NCBI GenBank assembly: GCA_029449235.1
Contig: JANATG010000001.1
Location: 3,534,001-3,598,000, forward strand
Reading direction: 5' to 3'
Length of the DNA: 64,000 nt
Origin: Linnemannia schmuckeri
Taxonomy: Eukaryota > Mortierellomycota > Mortierellomycetes > Mortierellales > Mortierellaceae
The translations under genes and the position numbers were made by a program. The notes below the pieces were generated by a model. It saw only the letters and a list, made by a program, of their open reading frames with translations, was not told where the DNA came from and did no database searches. This document shows positions 22,687 to 32,271 of this stretch, one piece after another (position 1 is the stretch's first letter; every line of letters starts with the position of its first letter).

Positions 22687-23094
22687 CATCGGTTCCTGAA
22701 ATGATCCTTTGATGTTGTGGTTGTTGTTGTTGTTGTTGATTTTTTTTATGCTTTTTTTACTCTTCTCCTTCCCTTTTTCACCCTCTTCTCATTTTTCTTT
22801 CCCTTCCGTTTCCTCTCCTTTCCTTCCCTCCTCTTCTCCTCTTCTTCTTCTCCTCTACTCCTCCTCCTCCTCCCTCCCACCTTCACTCCTCTTCCTCCCT
22901 CCCTCCCTCCCTCCAAGTTTCTACCCGACTCTTCATTCCTTTTTCCTTCCTCTTACATTCCCCTTCTTTCACATCGGGCTTTGAATCCTTCGGCTCATTC
23001 CTTCGGCTCATTCCTTCTTCTTCTTTTTTTCTTTTTCGTCTTCCTGCTGCTCTGACTCCTTCCTTCCTCTCCTTCTCCCCGCCATCCTTCAACT
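21493..23094. other. Intergenic region with long homopolymers and a pyrimidine tract
   Basis: 1.6 kb between two divergent genes. At 21669-21714 'ctctttctcttt' faces 'aaagagaaagag', a possible 12-bp hairpin. T runs occupy 22432-22452 (21 nt) and 22652-22686 (35 nt). From 22740 to 23090 the plus strand is almost pure C/T, just before the next start codon. ORFs through this tract are low-complexity artefacts. Confidence 0.6.
22652..22686. repeat. Poly(T) run, 35 nt
   Basis: Uninterrupted T run upstream of the gene starting at 23095. Confidence 0.95.
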
Positions 23095-25395
23095 ATGCTC
23101 GGCTCATTCGCCTCCCTCGCAGGCGCCTTAGCCCTCATGGTCGCATCTGTCAACGCCCAGTGCGGCGGTACTGTTTGTAAGTCCACTCAGCTGCCTGGAG
23201 AGATGCCTTGGCTCTTTTGACAACAAAAAAAAAAAAAAAAAAAAAAAGTCGATTTTCAGTATACAGATACTAAACAAGACCTATTTCGTAATAGCCAACA
23301 TCAACAACACAACAAGGAAATTCACCGTCGAGACCTATAACGCAGATGTCACAGTGTTGACCATTTCTGGGCTCAACAACAACCCGGACAAGGAGAGCTA
23401 CCTTCTCTACTGTGGCGCCACTGCACCTGACAGCACAGTCATCCAGACTATGGGACTCTCTCCAAGCGTGAAGCAGTTCAAGGTCCCAGTTACTAGGGTC
23501 TTGTCCGCAGGCAACTTCACCAGCTCATATATCGAGGTATGTGGCCGACTATGGTGACATCTTTTGTCGAACATTATGTGTTAAACCGAGAATGATAAAA
23601 AACAGGAAGTGAAAAATGAATACAAAGGGAATGGAAGGATAAAAAGAACTAGGAAGAAAGATGAATGGAAGACGAAAGGGAAAGAAAGCTGCTAAACCAA
23701 ATGAACTGGACAGCTTGTAAAAATGCTTGAAGAGCATGCAAGATGAGAAAGGAAAGCTTTCTCACACATCGAGCTGAACGGTCTGTGAAATGAAAGTTGC
23801 TGAAAGTAAAACAAAGAAAATGGAAGCAAAAAATAAAGAAAAAGGACAAGGAAGGAAAAGGTTCTTATTTTATTTACACTGTGGGGTGATCTGTCTGTAA
23901 ATGTTGCATGAAGTATCATGAAAAAAGAGTCAAAGCACTGTCAATTCTAACCGTCTGCTCACATCACTTTCTCTCTCTGCTCACCACACGGCAGCTTGCA
24001 GGAGGACAATCAAACATCGCAGTGCTGGAGAACCCTCAGAACATTGTCTCGCCTTGTCTTCAGTATCACTACAGGAGCGGCCTCATCTCTCCTCTCGACA
24101 GCGCCAACTTAACCCAGTACGAATCCCTCGACGTTGGCTTCCGCCAATTCAAAAGCGGCGAGCCCAAGGATGTTTGGGTGCCAGAGTCAGAAGAGGTTGC
24201 ACCACTGCAGAGAGTCGAATACCTCATGGCCGTCTCGCTGTTCTTCAACAACGCCACTGCAGCCTCGATCATCTATGACAAAATTATCGGGACATACAAC
24301 ATCCTCAAAATGGACATGGAGAGAATCCCTAAAGAAAACAAGATGCGTATCGGCTGGGTCAAATACGACTTTGGAAGACGCTCTTGGATACTTTGCAACA
24401 CTCCCTTCATTCGAGGAATCATTAACGATGCAGGTACGTTCTGTTTGCTTCACATAGATGCCGTTGCCTTTTGTCCTTCCTTTGATAGATATCCAAAATG
24501 ACCTGCAAGGACCTAAATGATTTACATTGACACGTCTGTTGCATTTAGGCGGTATCCCATTTCCTTTGAAAGGAGATGGTCTCCCCAGCTATCCCGACAT
24601 CTCTCCCAGTGACTTCAAGATCTTGATGACAAATGCAGACGTTATCATCGACCAAACCGATTTAACGGACGGAAAAGGAAACGAGACTTCTGTGTTCTCG
24701 CGTTGGCGTGCCTTGGCTGGCTTCACTGGAATGACAACTCATGTTTTGGACATGAAGAGGGTCTATTCTCTCGATAACACAATGAACCAGGCACGCATCA
24801 ATGGTAAAGAAGCTCATAGTCGGCATTAGAACGGATACGTCGGCGCGCTGGATGTCACCTTTAGCAAGCCCTAATGTCCATTTTATATCCTCTTTTTGTA
24901 CACAAAATAGACTACCAGTACCGCATGCCTTCCCGCCCTGATCTATTGCTGAGAGACGTAATCGCAGTCCAGTACCCACAATACAATCCTGAGCACAAGT
25001 TCCGTTTCCTCAACACAAAGTTCTACAGTGGCGAAGGTGCAACCAACCAACTGGGACCAGAAAACTGCGTCTCAAATCCTGCTGTTACTACGCCATTCCC
25101 TTACAACTCTGGAGACATTACAGCCGCGACTTTCAATCCTTTGTTTACCGGAGGCCCGCCACCACCACCAGCAGTCGGTGGAGGCATCTACGGAATTGGC
25201 GGAGACTCGCAGGGAGGCGACACCAGTAATGATGGTAAAAACAAAACAACCAGCATCATCATTGCTGTCGTCTGTGTTGCTGCTGTCTTGGGCGCGGCAT
25301 TCGCTTTTGCTTTTTACAAATGGAGCCGCCGTGCCAAGGAGGACCGCTTTATCGAGCTGGAGGAAGAGATGAACAACGAGATTCCTCTCAACTAG
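23095..25395 (+). CDS. Membrane-anchored extracellular protein resembling TroA/FecB-type substrate-binding proteins
   Basis: Five exons: 23095-23176, 23295-23536, 23995-24433, 24549-24803, 24911-25395 (500 aa). A signal peptide (residues 1-21, 'MVASVNAQ') is followed by an extracellular region of about 430 residues, a Gly/Pro-rich linker, one membrane segment (about 455-477, 'SIIIAVVCVAAVLGAAFAFA') and a short acidic cytoplasmic tail. The segments 'RVEYLMAVSLFFNNATAASI', 'KMRIGWVKYDFG', 'FKILMTNADVIIDQTD' and 'WRALAGFTGMTTHVLDMKRV' have the look of class III metal- or cobalamin-type binding lobes. I place this by pattern only, so function is tentative. The unusual topology is a binding-protein-like ectodomain tethered to a fungal membrane. 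Intron 2 (458 nt) is the longest in the gene. Confidence 0.75.
23225..23247. repeat. Poly(A) run, 23 nt, within intron 1
   Basis: Uninterrupted A run inside the first intron of the binding-protein-like gene. Confidence 0.95.
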
Positions 25396-25798
25396 ACTCT
25401 TAGTACTCATTCATTAATACATATTTTTCATGATAAACTATCGATGGCGGAATGGAACAAGTTGCCTGAAAGAAGTATGTACAAGGTTGCATGCATCTGG
25501 TTTTCCTTTTTTTTTTTTTTTTTTTTTTTTTATTCAAACCGGCTCGTGAAGCGAGCAAGAACAAACATGTCCTCATATCTTCGCACAAAAGACTCTCATT
25601 TTACCTACCTAAATGCATTAGCGCCCAAAAATGGGATAATTGATTCGCCATCGAATCCCTACCTGCCAATTGCTTTTTCTTTTCTTTTTTCTTGGTTCAT
25701 CGCCATTTCACACCTTTCCTTCACTTCACTCTAATTTTCACTCACCCTCTCCCCTGAGTTCACCCTTCAAGCCATTCTTTTGTTGACAAGTATCATCT
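25396..25798 (+). other. Intergenic region upstream of FAD monooxygenase
   Basis: 403 bp with a T run at 25507-25531 and a C/T-rich stretch at 25670-25770 before the start codon. No gene seen. Confidence 0.5.
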
Positions 25799-27842
25799 AT
25801 GGCGCCTCAATTCGACCTCGAGCAGAGGATAAAGCCCAAGGTACTCATCTCAGGGGCAGGCGTTGGAGGTCTCACTCTGGCTCTCATCCTGGAACAAGCG
25901 GGATACGAATACGAGGTCTTTGAACGTGCATCGAAGATCAAACCTCTTGGTAAGCAGCCAACGCCTTCCTCTTCTTCCCCTCCCCATTTTTCGTAAAGGA
26001 ATACATTCTCTGATGTTTTCTCCTCTCTTTCAACTGTTGTTAGGTGCTGCTATGAGCTTTAGCCACAACGTTGCTCCCGCCATGATTCAACTGGGGATTT
26101 ATGATGAGTTTCTGCAAATCTCTAAAACCATGGAATCCATGAACCTTTTTCAGGAACGAAGCCAAGGAACAGCCACGCAGGATGTCTCTAATGGCTCCCA
26201 ACCTCAAGCAACGCAAGTTGATGCAGCCAGTGGCATGGTGCCCCTGACGACGGTGCACTTTGCTCAGATGACTGCAATGACTGGGTATCCGATCCGAATT
26301 TTTCCAAGACCAAAGTTCTTTGAACTGCTTTTATCTCGCCTTCCTGCTCACAAAATCCACCTTGACAAAAAGATTGTCGATGTCACCCAGAACTCTCAAG
26401 AGGATGGTGTGAATGGCGTAACCATTCATTGCGCCGACGAGACGACGTACGGTGGCGATATCTTGGTGGGCGCAGATGGTGCGTACAGCGCTGTCCGTCG
26501 AGCCATCTACAAACAGGCAGCTGCCGATGACAAACTGCCGGCGCAGGACCTCGAAAACTTGAACCTCGGATATGTGACCATAGTGGGAACGACGGACCCT
26601 CTGGACCAAAAAGTATTTCCTGAGGTTGAGGATAATGCATGTTTCCACTTTCGAACCGTGGGCGAGAACAAGCCGCATACGGTCAGTTGAGAGCCAAGCA
26701 GATAAGAATGTGCTGGTAAAATGTGAGCCTATGTGCATTTATACTGTATATTAGTATGAAATGGCCTGGCTGACCTTTTCTCCTCATTCTCTTTCTTCTC
26801 TGATCGGGACTAACAAAACAACAGTGGTCGACTTTCACAGTGCCAGACAATCGCATCGCTTGGTCGATCAACGCCCAAGTGGATTCTTCACAGGATCCAA
26901 CGGTCCTTCGAACAAGAGAATGGGGTGACGAGTCAACGGATGTTATGATTGATGGTGTCAGGACGTTTCCAATTCCAGCTGGGCGTGAAGGCCTTGGCGG
27001 CAAGAAAAGTATGGGTGACCTTATTGACAAGACCCCAAGGGACAACATCTCAAAGGTGTTTTTGGAGGAAAAACTGTTCGAGACATGGTCTTATGGGCGT
27101 GTAGTCCTCGTTGGGGATGGTAGGACAGACACTTGTTGTTTAATCTCATTTCCTTTTTGTGCCCTTGTCGTTTGTTTACAGCGCAACTGACCCTCGGATA
27201 AACTTAACGCTTCTATGTCTTTTCTTCTTTGTTATTGTCGGGCAATAGCATGCCACAAACTTCTCCCAGCAACAGGACAAGGTACTTTGGTAATTCATTG
27301 AAGTATGATAACATTGTCATTCTTTCATCCCTGTCCTCACACTATGTTATTTTTTTCAATTTATTCAGGTGCTGTGAATGCCTTTGAGGACGCCATAATT
27401 CTCGCCAATTGTATCTATGATCTGCGCTCGACCTCCAGGACTGATGTCCAGTCAGCATTCCAGGAATACCGTGACCAGCGATATCCGCATGCAAAGTTTC
27501 AGTATCAAAGCAGCAAGTCTGTCGCCAAGGTCATCCAAGGCCAGGTAAGATTCATGTTTTTCTACGCTTTCAGATCATGTGCAGTGCAGATTAAGTTGAT
27601 AGAGTTGTTCTTGGCCATTACATTGACCGATTATTATTCTGTAGACGTGGTTCGAGAGTCTTTGGCGAAAGTTTACGCTTGCGTTCTTCTCGAAGCGTTT
27701 TGAGCGGGAACAAAACACAAGGGGGCTGGACTACATGCCGCAAATTGCGTTCCTCCCTCAAGTCCCTGCCAGGGGAACCATCCCCCTTCTTCCGCAAGTC
27801 CCATCCAAGCGGTTCTTGCAAGCACAGGCCGCTACCAAATAA
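25799..27842 (+). CDS. FAD-dependent aromatic-ring-type monooxygenase
   Basis: Six exons: 25799-25949, 26044-26681, 26825-27119, 27249-27281, 27369-27544, 27645-27842 (496 aa). It carries the three flavin motifs of class A flavoprotein hydroxylases: the N-terminal Rossmann 'GAGVGGLTLALILEQAGYEY', the DG motif 'ILVGADGAYSAVRRAI', and the GD motif split across exons, 'GRVVLVGD', 'ACHKLLPATGQ' and 'GAVNAFEDAIILAN'. Such enzymes use NAD(P)H and O2 to hydroxylate or epoxidise small organic substrates; the substrate here cannot be told. No secretion signal is visible. A 33-nt exon encodes the post-GD loop. The TAA stop overlaps an AATAAA signal, and the next gene's ATG is only 105 bp away on the same strand. 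Confidence 0.9.
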
Positions 27843-27843
27843 A
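27838..27843 (+). terminator. AATAAA overlapping the monooxygenase stop codon
   Basis: The final Lys codon and stop (AAA TAA) plus the next A form AATAAA. If used, cleavage would fall within the 105-bp gap before the next gene. Confidence 0.45.
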
Positions 27844-27947
27844 TGCACACGTGATCGCCCTTATGGCGCTTTTACTCCCACATCTATTCGTTCGCGCGCT
27901 TCTTTTTTTTTTTTTTTGTTCGAGTCGCAACCTCGATTGACTTCACC

Positions 27948-29463
27948 ATGGAAACACCCGCTGCCTCAAGAGACGACTCAACAAACGAGAACAGCAGCAA
28001 CAACATCAATACTAGCCAGGATACAGTCGACAAGGACAGTAGCAGGGATCAGCAACACGCACACAGAACCAAAGTTGAATCCATTGAGGTTGTCACTTCC
28101 ATCTCCAACGCAAACGTACACGAGGATGGCAGCATCACTCCCACCCCTGCGACAGTCGTCGGGACAAGCGTCTTTGAGAACGGAGTCCTTGCAGCCGCAG
28201 TCCAGCAGGACCCTGAACTCTTGAAGAACGGCAGCATCAATGCCGTCATGGATCTCTCCGAAACTATCGTATCTACCTCCTTATCCGCTGCTGCAACTGC
28301 AGGAGTACCGACGGCACTGCTTGCACCAACCTATACTTCTGTAGGAGCACCATCAGGGTCGAATATCTCGTCAAGGTCCACCTCACCTAACCCAGGAGTA
28401 TTCGATCAACAGCAGCAACAACAGCAGCAACAGCAACAAGAGAGGCAGAGAGAACTCCATTATGAAAGCGCCAATGCTGTGCTCGTCCCACCATTGAATT
28501 TTGCGCTAGTTGCTCCAGGAGTCTACAGATCAGGACACCCTAACAAACACAATTTTCCTTTCATGAAGAAACTGGGTCTTAAAGTGATTGTGTAAGTCAT
28601 CTGCGCCAACAATTTTGGCACCAAATTATGGAAGGCCATGGCTTATCCTTTCAGGTACTAATTGCACTCTTCATCCAGTCAGATGAGCGAAGAGCCCTAT
28701 GCCCCAGACTTGGTCGAATTTCTTGAGCAGGAGAATATCAGGAGAATCCATTACAAAATCGAAGGAAACAAGGTAGAGAAGAGCATCGTCTGCGCCATGG
28801 AAAAGCATCAGTCACAAAGTCGGCTCTAATTAACCCTTCGTTTTATCGCTTGGAAAATGATATATAGGAACCATTCATTGAGATCGACGAGGAGGTCATC
28901 AGGAGCGCACTGGTCAATATACTAGGTAATAATTGCAGTTGTTTCATAGGAAAGTGCAAGCCTTATTACGGACATTATGCAAGTAGAATAAGCTGGAACT
29001 AATGCATGTTTGCGATTATTGCATTGTAAACGGTAGATGCCAGGAATCACCCACTCCTGATACACTGTGCCAAAGGAAAGGTATGCTAAAAGTCTTCAAG
29101 CAGACCCCGATTTGAAACATAGAGATATGACCCCTGTACAAAAATTGACCGTGCAACCCTACTACGTCTTTCCACAATTTAGCATCGCATTGGATGCTTG
29201 ATTGGATGCCTTCGCAAGATCCAAAACTGGTCGATGACCTCTATCTTTGACGAATATCGGAGGTTCGCAGGAAGCAAAGTCCTGGCAGACCAAGAGGTAG
29301 TTATTGCACTAGAACATGCTAGCAATGCCTTTTCTTTTTCTTTTTTTTAGCGCGAAAAATCACTTTAACTCGAAGTCTCCTATTTCTTTGTCCCGAGTAG
29401 TTCATAGAGATCTTTCCTGCAAAAGTGCCGTATCTTCTCGAGCATAAACCAGTCTGGCTCTAG
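27948..29463 (+). CDS. SIW14: Siw14/Oca-family dual-specificity phosphatase
   Basis: Six exons: 27948-28591, 28679-28772, 28868-28925, 29037-29080, 29183-29296, 29401-29463 (338 aa). The first about 185 residues are disordered, with a run of about ten Gln. The catalytic domain starts at 'NFALVAPGVYRSGHPNKHNF', continues through 'YKIEGNKEPF', and has the P-loop 'HCAKGKHRIGC' (Cys276, Arg282), split by an intron after GK, then 'CLRKIQNWSMTSIFDEYRRF'. Fungal Siw14 proteins are atypical phosphatases; yeast Siw14 removes the 5-beta-phosphate of inositol pyrophosphates. The canonical loop has Asn after the catalytic Cys (HCNxGKHR), whereas here it is Ala. The short exons are supported by phase and family alignment. 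Confidence 0.88.
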
Positions 29464-30056
29464 TCGCACGATTTAACGGCATTGGTAAGCAACGTAAAAG
29501 TACATACCCTGCTACACATTGGATAAACTATGGCCTGTATCGTACGATCAGCTTCGTATTGACTCTAGACTCAGGGTACGCGATTTCCTGGACAACTACC
29601 ATCTCCCACGCACAGGCGGAAGTGTCATGAATGATCAGTACGATCTACGCCATCCAAAAAAAAAATAAAAGCCCAAATGTGTGAGCATCATTTAATCCCT
29701 ATTTATGTTTCTGAAAAGACAAAGAGACAAAGTGCAGACCAGAGAAAAGACTGTTTTGTGTTCCTTGGCCATTGATGGCTTCCATGGCATATTATTCTTC
29801 ACTCAGCCACTTCGCCCAACACCACATCTATTGGTGTTAGTGTGAAATCACCTTTCTCTGCCAAGGAGCGAGAGCCCCTGAATAACAAGATAAAAAGGCA
29901 AATTTTTGTTTATGCTGACCCCTTTCCTTCTTCCTCTTCCTCCCAAAAAAATCACTTCCATTCCACTCTCACCGACACGTATACACACACACAACACTAT
30001 ACGCACATACGCATACTCTCAACAAGCACGGAACCTTCATTAGCTCTTCCACCCTC
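29464..30056 (+). other. Intergenic region upstream of F-box gene
   Basis: 593 bp containing an A-rich run near 29658 and CA-repeat-like 'cacacacacaac' near 29984. A C/T-rich segment lies at 29919-29945. No gene seen. Confidence 0.5.
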
Positions 30057-32057
30057 ATGAGGATGCGCCTACCGTTTCTAAAGAGACACTCCAGGGCTGC
30101 CTCCAAGGAAACCTCTGTTGCCTTGGTCCCTTCTCCCTCCAAGCAGGCACCCTCGCCTCTTGATATCCCGGAAATCTTGGAGATGATATTCTCTTTTGTC
30201 GATGATTATACTCGCTTCAAGACGGTGGTTCTTGTCTGTCGCCAATGGTGCTTTTTGAATTGGCGCTTCGTCTGCAAGGAGGTGGTGTGGGATGGAAGGT
30301 GGCAATCCGATAATTTGACAACGACACTGGCCAAGATTCCTGGATCTCAACATATTCGCTGGCATAGTGAAGTAGGCCATGACCAGGAGTCGCACTGGGA
30401 TCGACTCATGAAGGTCCTCAAGTCAAACCACGAGCACTATCTCAAACGACAACAACAGCCATCGGGAGAGCCTTCGAGCAAACGACTATCGATTGATGGG
30501 CGGCGAGATGAAGGATCTTGGTTCATGAAGAGAAGACCCCTGTTCGACGGACCGCTTCGGAAACTGGACATATGCGGTGCCCATTTTGTTGACGGCCAGA
30601 TTCACGACTTTTTACCTTTCGCCCATTGGCTTACCAGCCTTTCCTTTCGATTGGGCCAGAGCTGTGAGTTCAATATGTCGTCGCTTTTCAAGGCATGCCC
30701 AGGACTGGAGGAGCTCCGTGCAGAGACGGATGAAGGAGCCTTCTATCTTCCAGGGCAATGGATCCCTCTTGAGGCATCCAAGCCATTGGTTCTCCGAGCA
30801 TTGGTACTGAGGAACGCCCACTTTTCTCAGTCTAGTCTCGAGGAGCTCTTGGTTGTCACACCACACCTCGAGGAACTCAAGTTGATCAACCTGGCGAGAG
30901 GAAACGGCTGTTATCCAGAGGAGGGTCAGGTCTCTTCCAAGTACCACTGGCACGGCCTATTTCAGCACATCCGGGCTCTCCCACTTCGACTGCGCTCTGT
31001 CCACTTTTCTGTCCGTGACGAAATCATGACCCAAACCGATCTGCGGAGTATGTTGTTCGGTGTCTGTCCACGATCAACCGAGTGGACACTTTGGGCGAGC
31101 GATCTGAAGCCGATGATCGTTGAGGGCCTGAACGAGCTGCCGAACCAAATCACAAGTCTTGACCTTTACTGGCATGACCGATCAGGCTGCCTTTCGGGTG
31201 AAGCTCTCCACCACTTTCTCTGCAATTCTCCGCATCTTATGCACCTCAGGACGTTCAACGTCGGATTCGATTTCAAGCAAATGGATGTCCACAACCGAGC
31301 GGGATTACGTTACTCCGATATCTCCGAGGATCGCACGAGCACTACTACCATCGCCACTACCTTGGCGACACTACCTTCAGGAACATCAGGATCAAGAAAT
31401 GATGCAGGAGTGCGTCCACAGGTGTGGAGATGCCGCAACCTCAGGACGTTGTACATTGAGCTTCATGGCCACGGCGACGAGATGGTTAAGGATCCGGTGC
31501 ATTCTAGGATAGTATTTGGATATATTGCTGCGGTGTGCCCTCAGCTGCGTGATCTCCATATCAAGGTTCCTTGGACATGCCGGTCCAACAACGAGGTGTA
31601 CCATCCAGCCATTTGTTTTCGACTCGAGGGAGGTCTATGTCACTTGGCGAGGCTGCAGCACCTATCACGATTGCGATTCCAGGATTGGACGTTTGGTACA
31701 AGCAGATACGATTTGAACTGGATGGCGTCGTCGGGTCAGAGTCTCCGATACCGGAGGAAGAGGCAAGAGGTGATGGCACAGTGGGATTCCTGGCTAAAGG
31801 AGGAGGCCGAGCAGGAAAGGAATACGATGCAGGGAGACCCGGGGTTGTATCATGATGATTGCACGTTGCAGACTGAGTTTCACGACCTGGGGTTGTTGAG
31901 GGCAGTGAAGGCGATGGTAGAGGAGATCGATAGGGATGGTGATAGTTTCCGGTGCTGGCCTGAGATGCAGGGAGTGTCATTGAGCGGCAAGTTTGAGCAG
32001 AGGCCACAGGATGAGCTCAATTTCCTTTTCCCATCCAAACGCCTTTCTATCTTCTAA
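30057..32057 (+). CDS. F-box/LRR-like protein, intact, single exon
   Basis: 666 residues from ATG 30057. 'MRMRLPFLKRHSR' resembles the 'MRIPFTK' start of the 1179 gene, supporting this start. The F-box is at residues about 35-80 ('PLDIPEILEMIFSFVDD', 'VLVCRQW'). Irregular LRRs follow, with the family blocks 'FDFKQMDVHNRAG', 'SRIVFGYIAAVCPQLRDLHI', 'RLEGGLCHLARLQHLSRL', 'LNWMASSG' and the C-terminal 'LGLLRAVKAMVEEIDRDG'. It is the best intact reference for the broken genes near the left end. Expected to act as an SCF substrate receptor; the target is unknown. No intron, unlike both neighbours. Confidence 0.9.
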   Translation: MRMRLPFLKRHSRAASKETSVALVPSPSKQAPSPLDIPEILEMIFSFVDDYTRFKTVVLVCRQWCFLNWRFVCKEVVWDGRWQSDNLTTTLAKIPGSQHIRWHSEVGHDQESHWDRLMKVLKSNHEHYLKRQQQPSGEPSSKRLSIDGRRDEGSWFMKRRPLFDGPLRKLDICGAHFVDGQIHDFLPFAHWLTSLSFRLGQSCEFNMSSLFKACPGLEELRAETDEGAFYLPGQWIPLEASKPLVLRALVLRNAHFSQSSLEELLVVTPHLEELKLINLARGNGCYPEEGQVSSKYHWHGLFQHIRALPLRLRSVHFSVRDEIMTQTDLRSMLFGVCPRSTEWTLWASDLKPMIVEGLNELPNQITSLDLYWHDRSGCLSGEALHHFLCNSPHLMHLRTFNVGFDFKQMDVHNRAGLRYSDISEDRTSTTTIATTLATLPSGTSGSRNDAGVRPQVWRCRNLRTLYIELHGHGDEMVKDPVHSRIVFGYIAAVCPQLRDLHIKVPWTCRSNNEVYHPAICFRLEGGLCHLARLQHLSRLRFQDWTFGTSRYDLNWMASSGQSLRYRRKRQEVMAQWDSWLKEEAEQERNTMQGDPGLYHDDCTLQTEFHDLGLLRAVKAMVEEIDRDGDSFRCWPEMQGVSLSGKFEQRPQDELNFLFPSKRLSIF

Positions 32058-32271
32058 TCAATAATGAAACTCAGTTTCACTCTTGTTCCAATGATGACTA
32101 TGATTGCCTACAACAATGGTTCAAACAAATGAACCACGGTCCATGCCCCTTAAAACGACATGCCTTTTCGTCTGTATGAGAAAAAGGAAAACTGAAGGAC
32201 AATGAAACAAGCACTCCTTGTCCCCCAACCTGTCGACCAACAACTGATCAACAAAAGCAAAGCAACAGGGA

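Noticed and set aside
22709..23055. Plus-strand ORFs rich in Ser, Leu, Phe and Pro
   Set aside because: Low-complexity readings of the pyrimidine tract upstream of the gene at 23095; they overlap in two frames.
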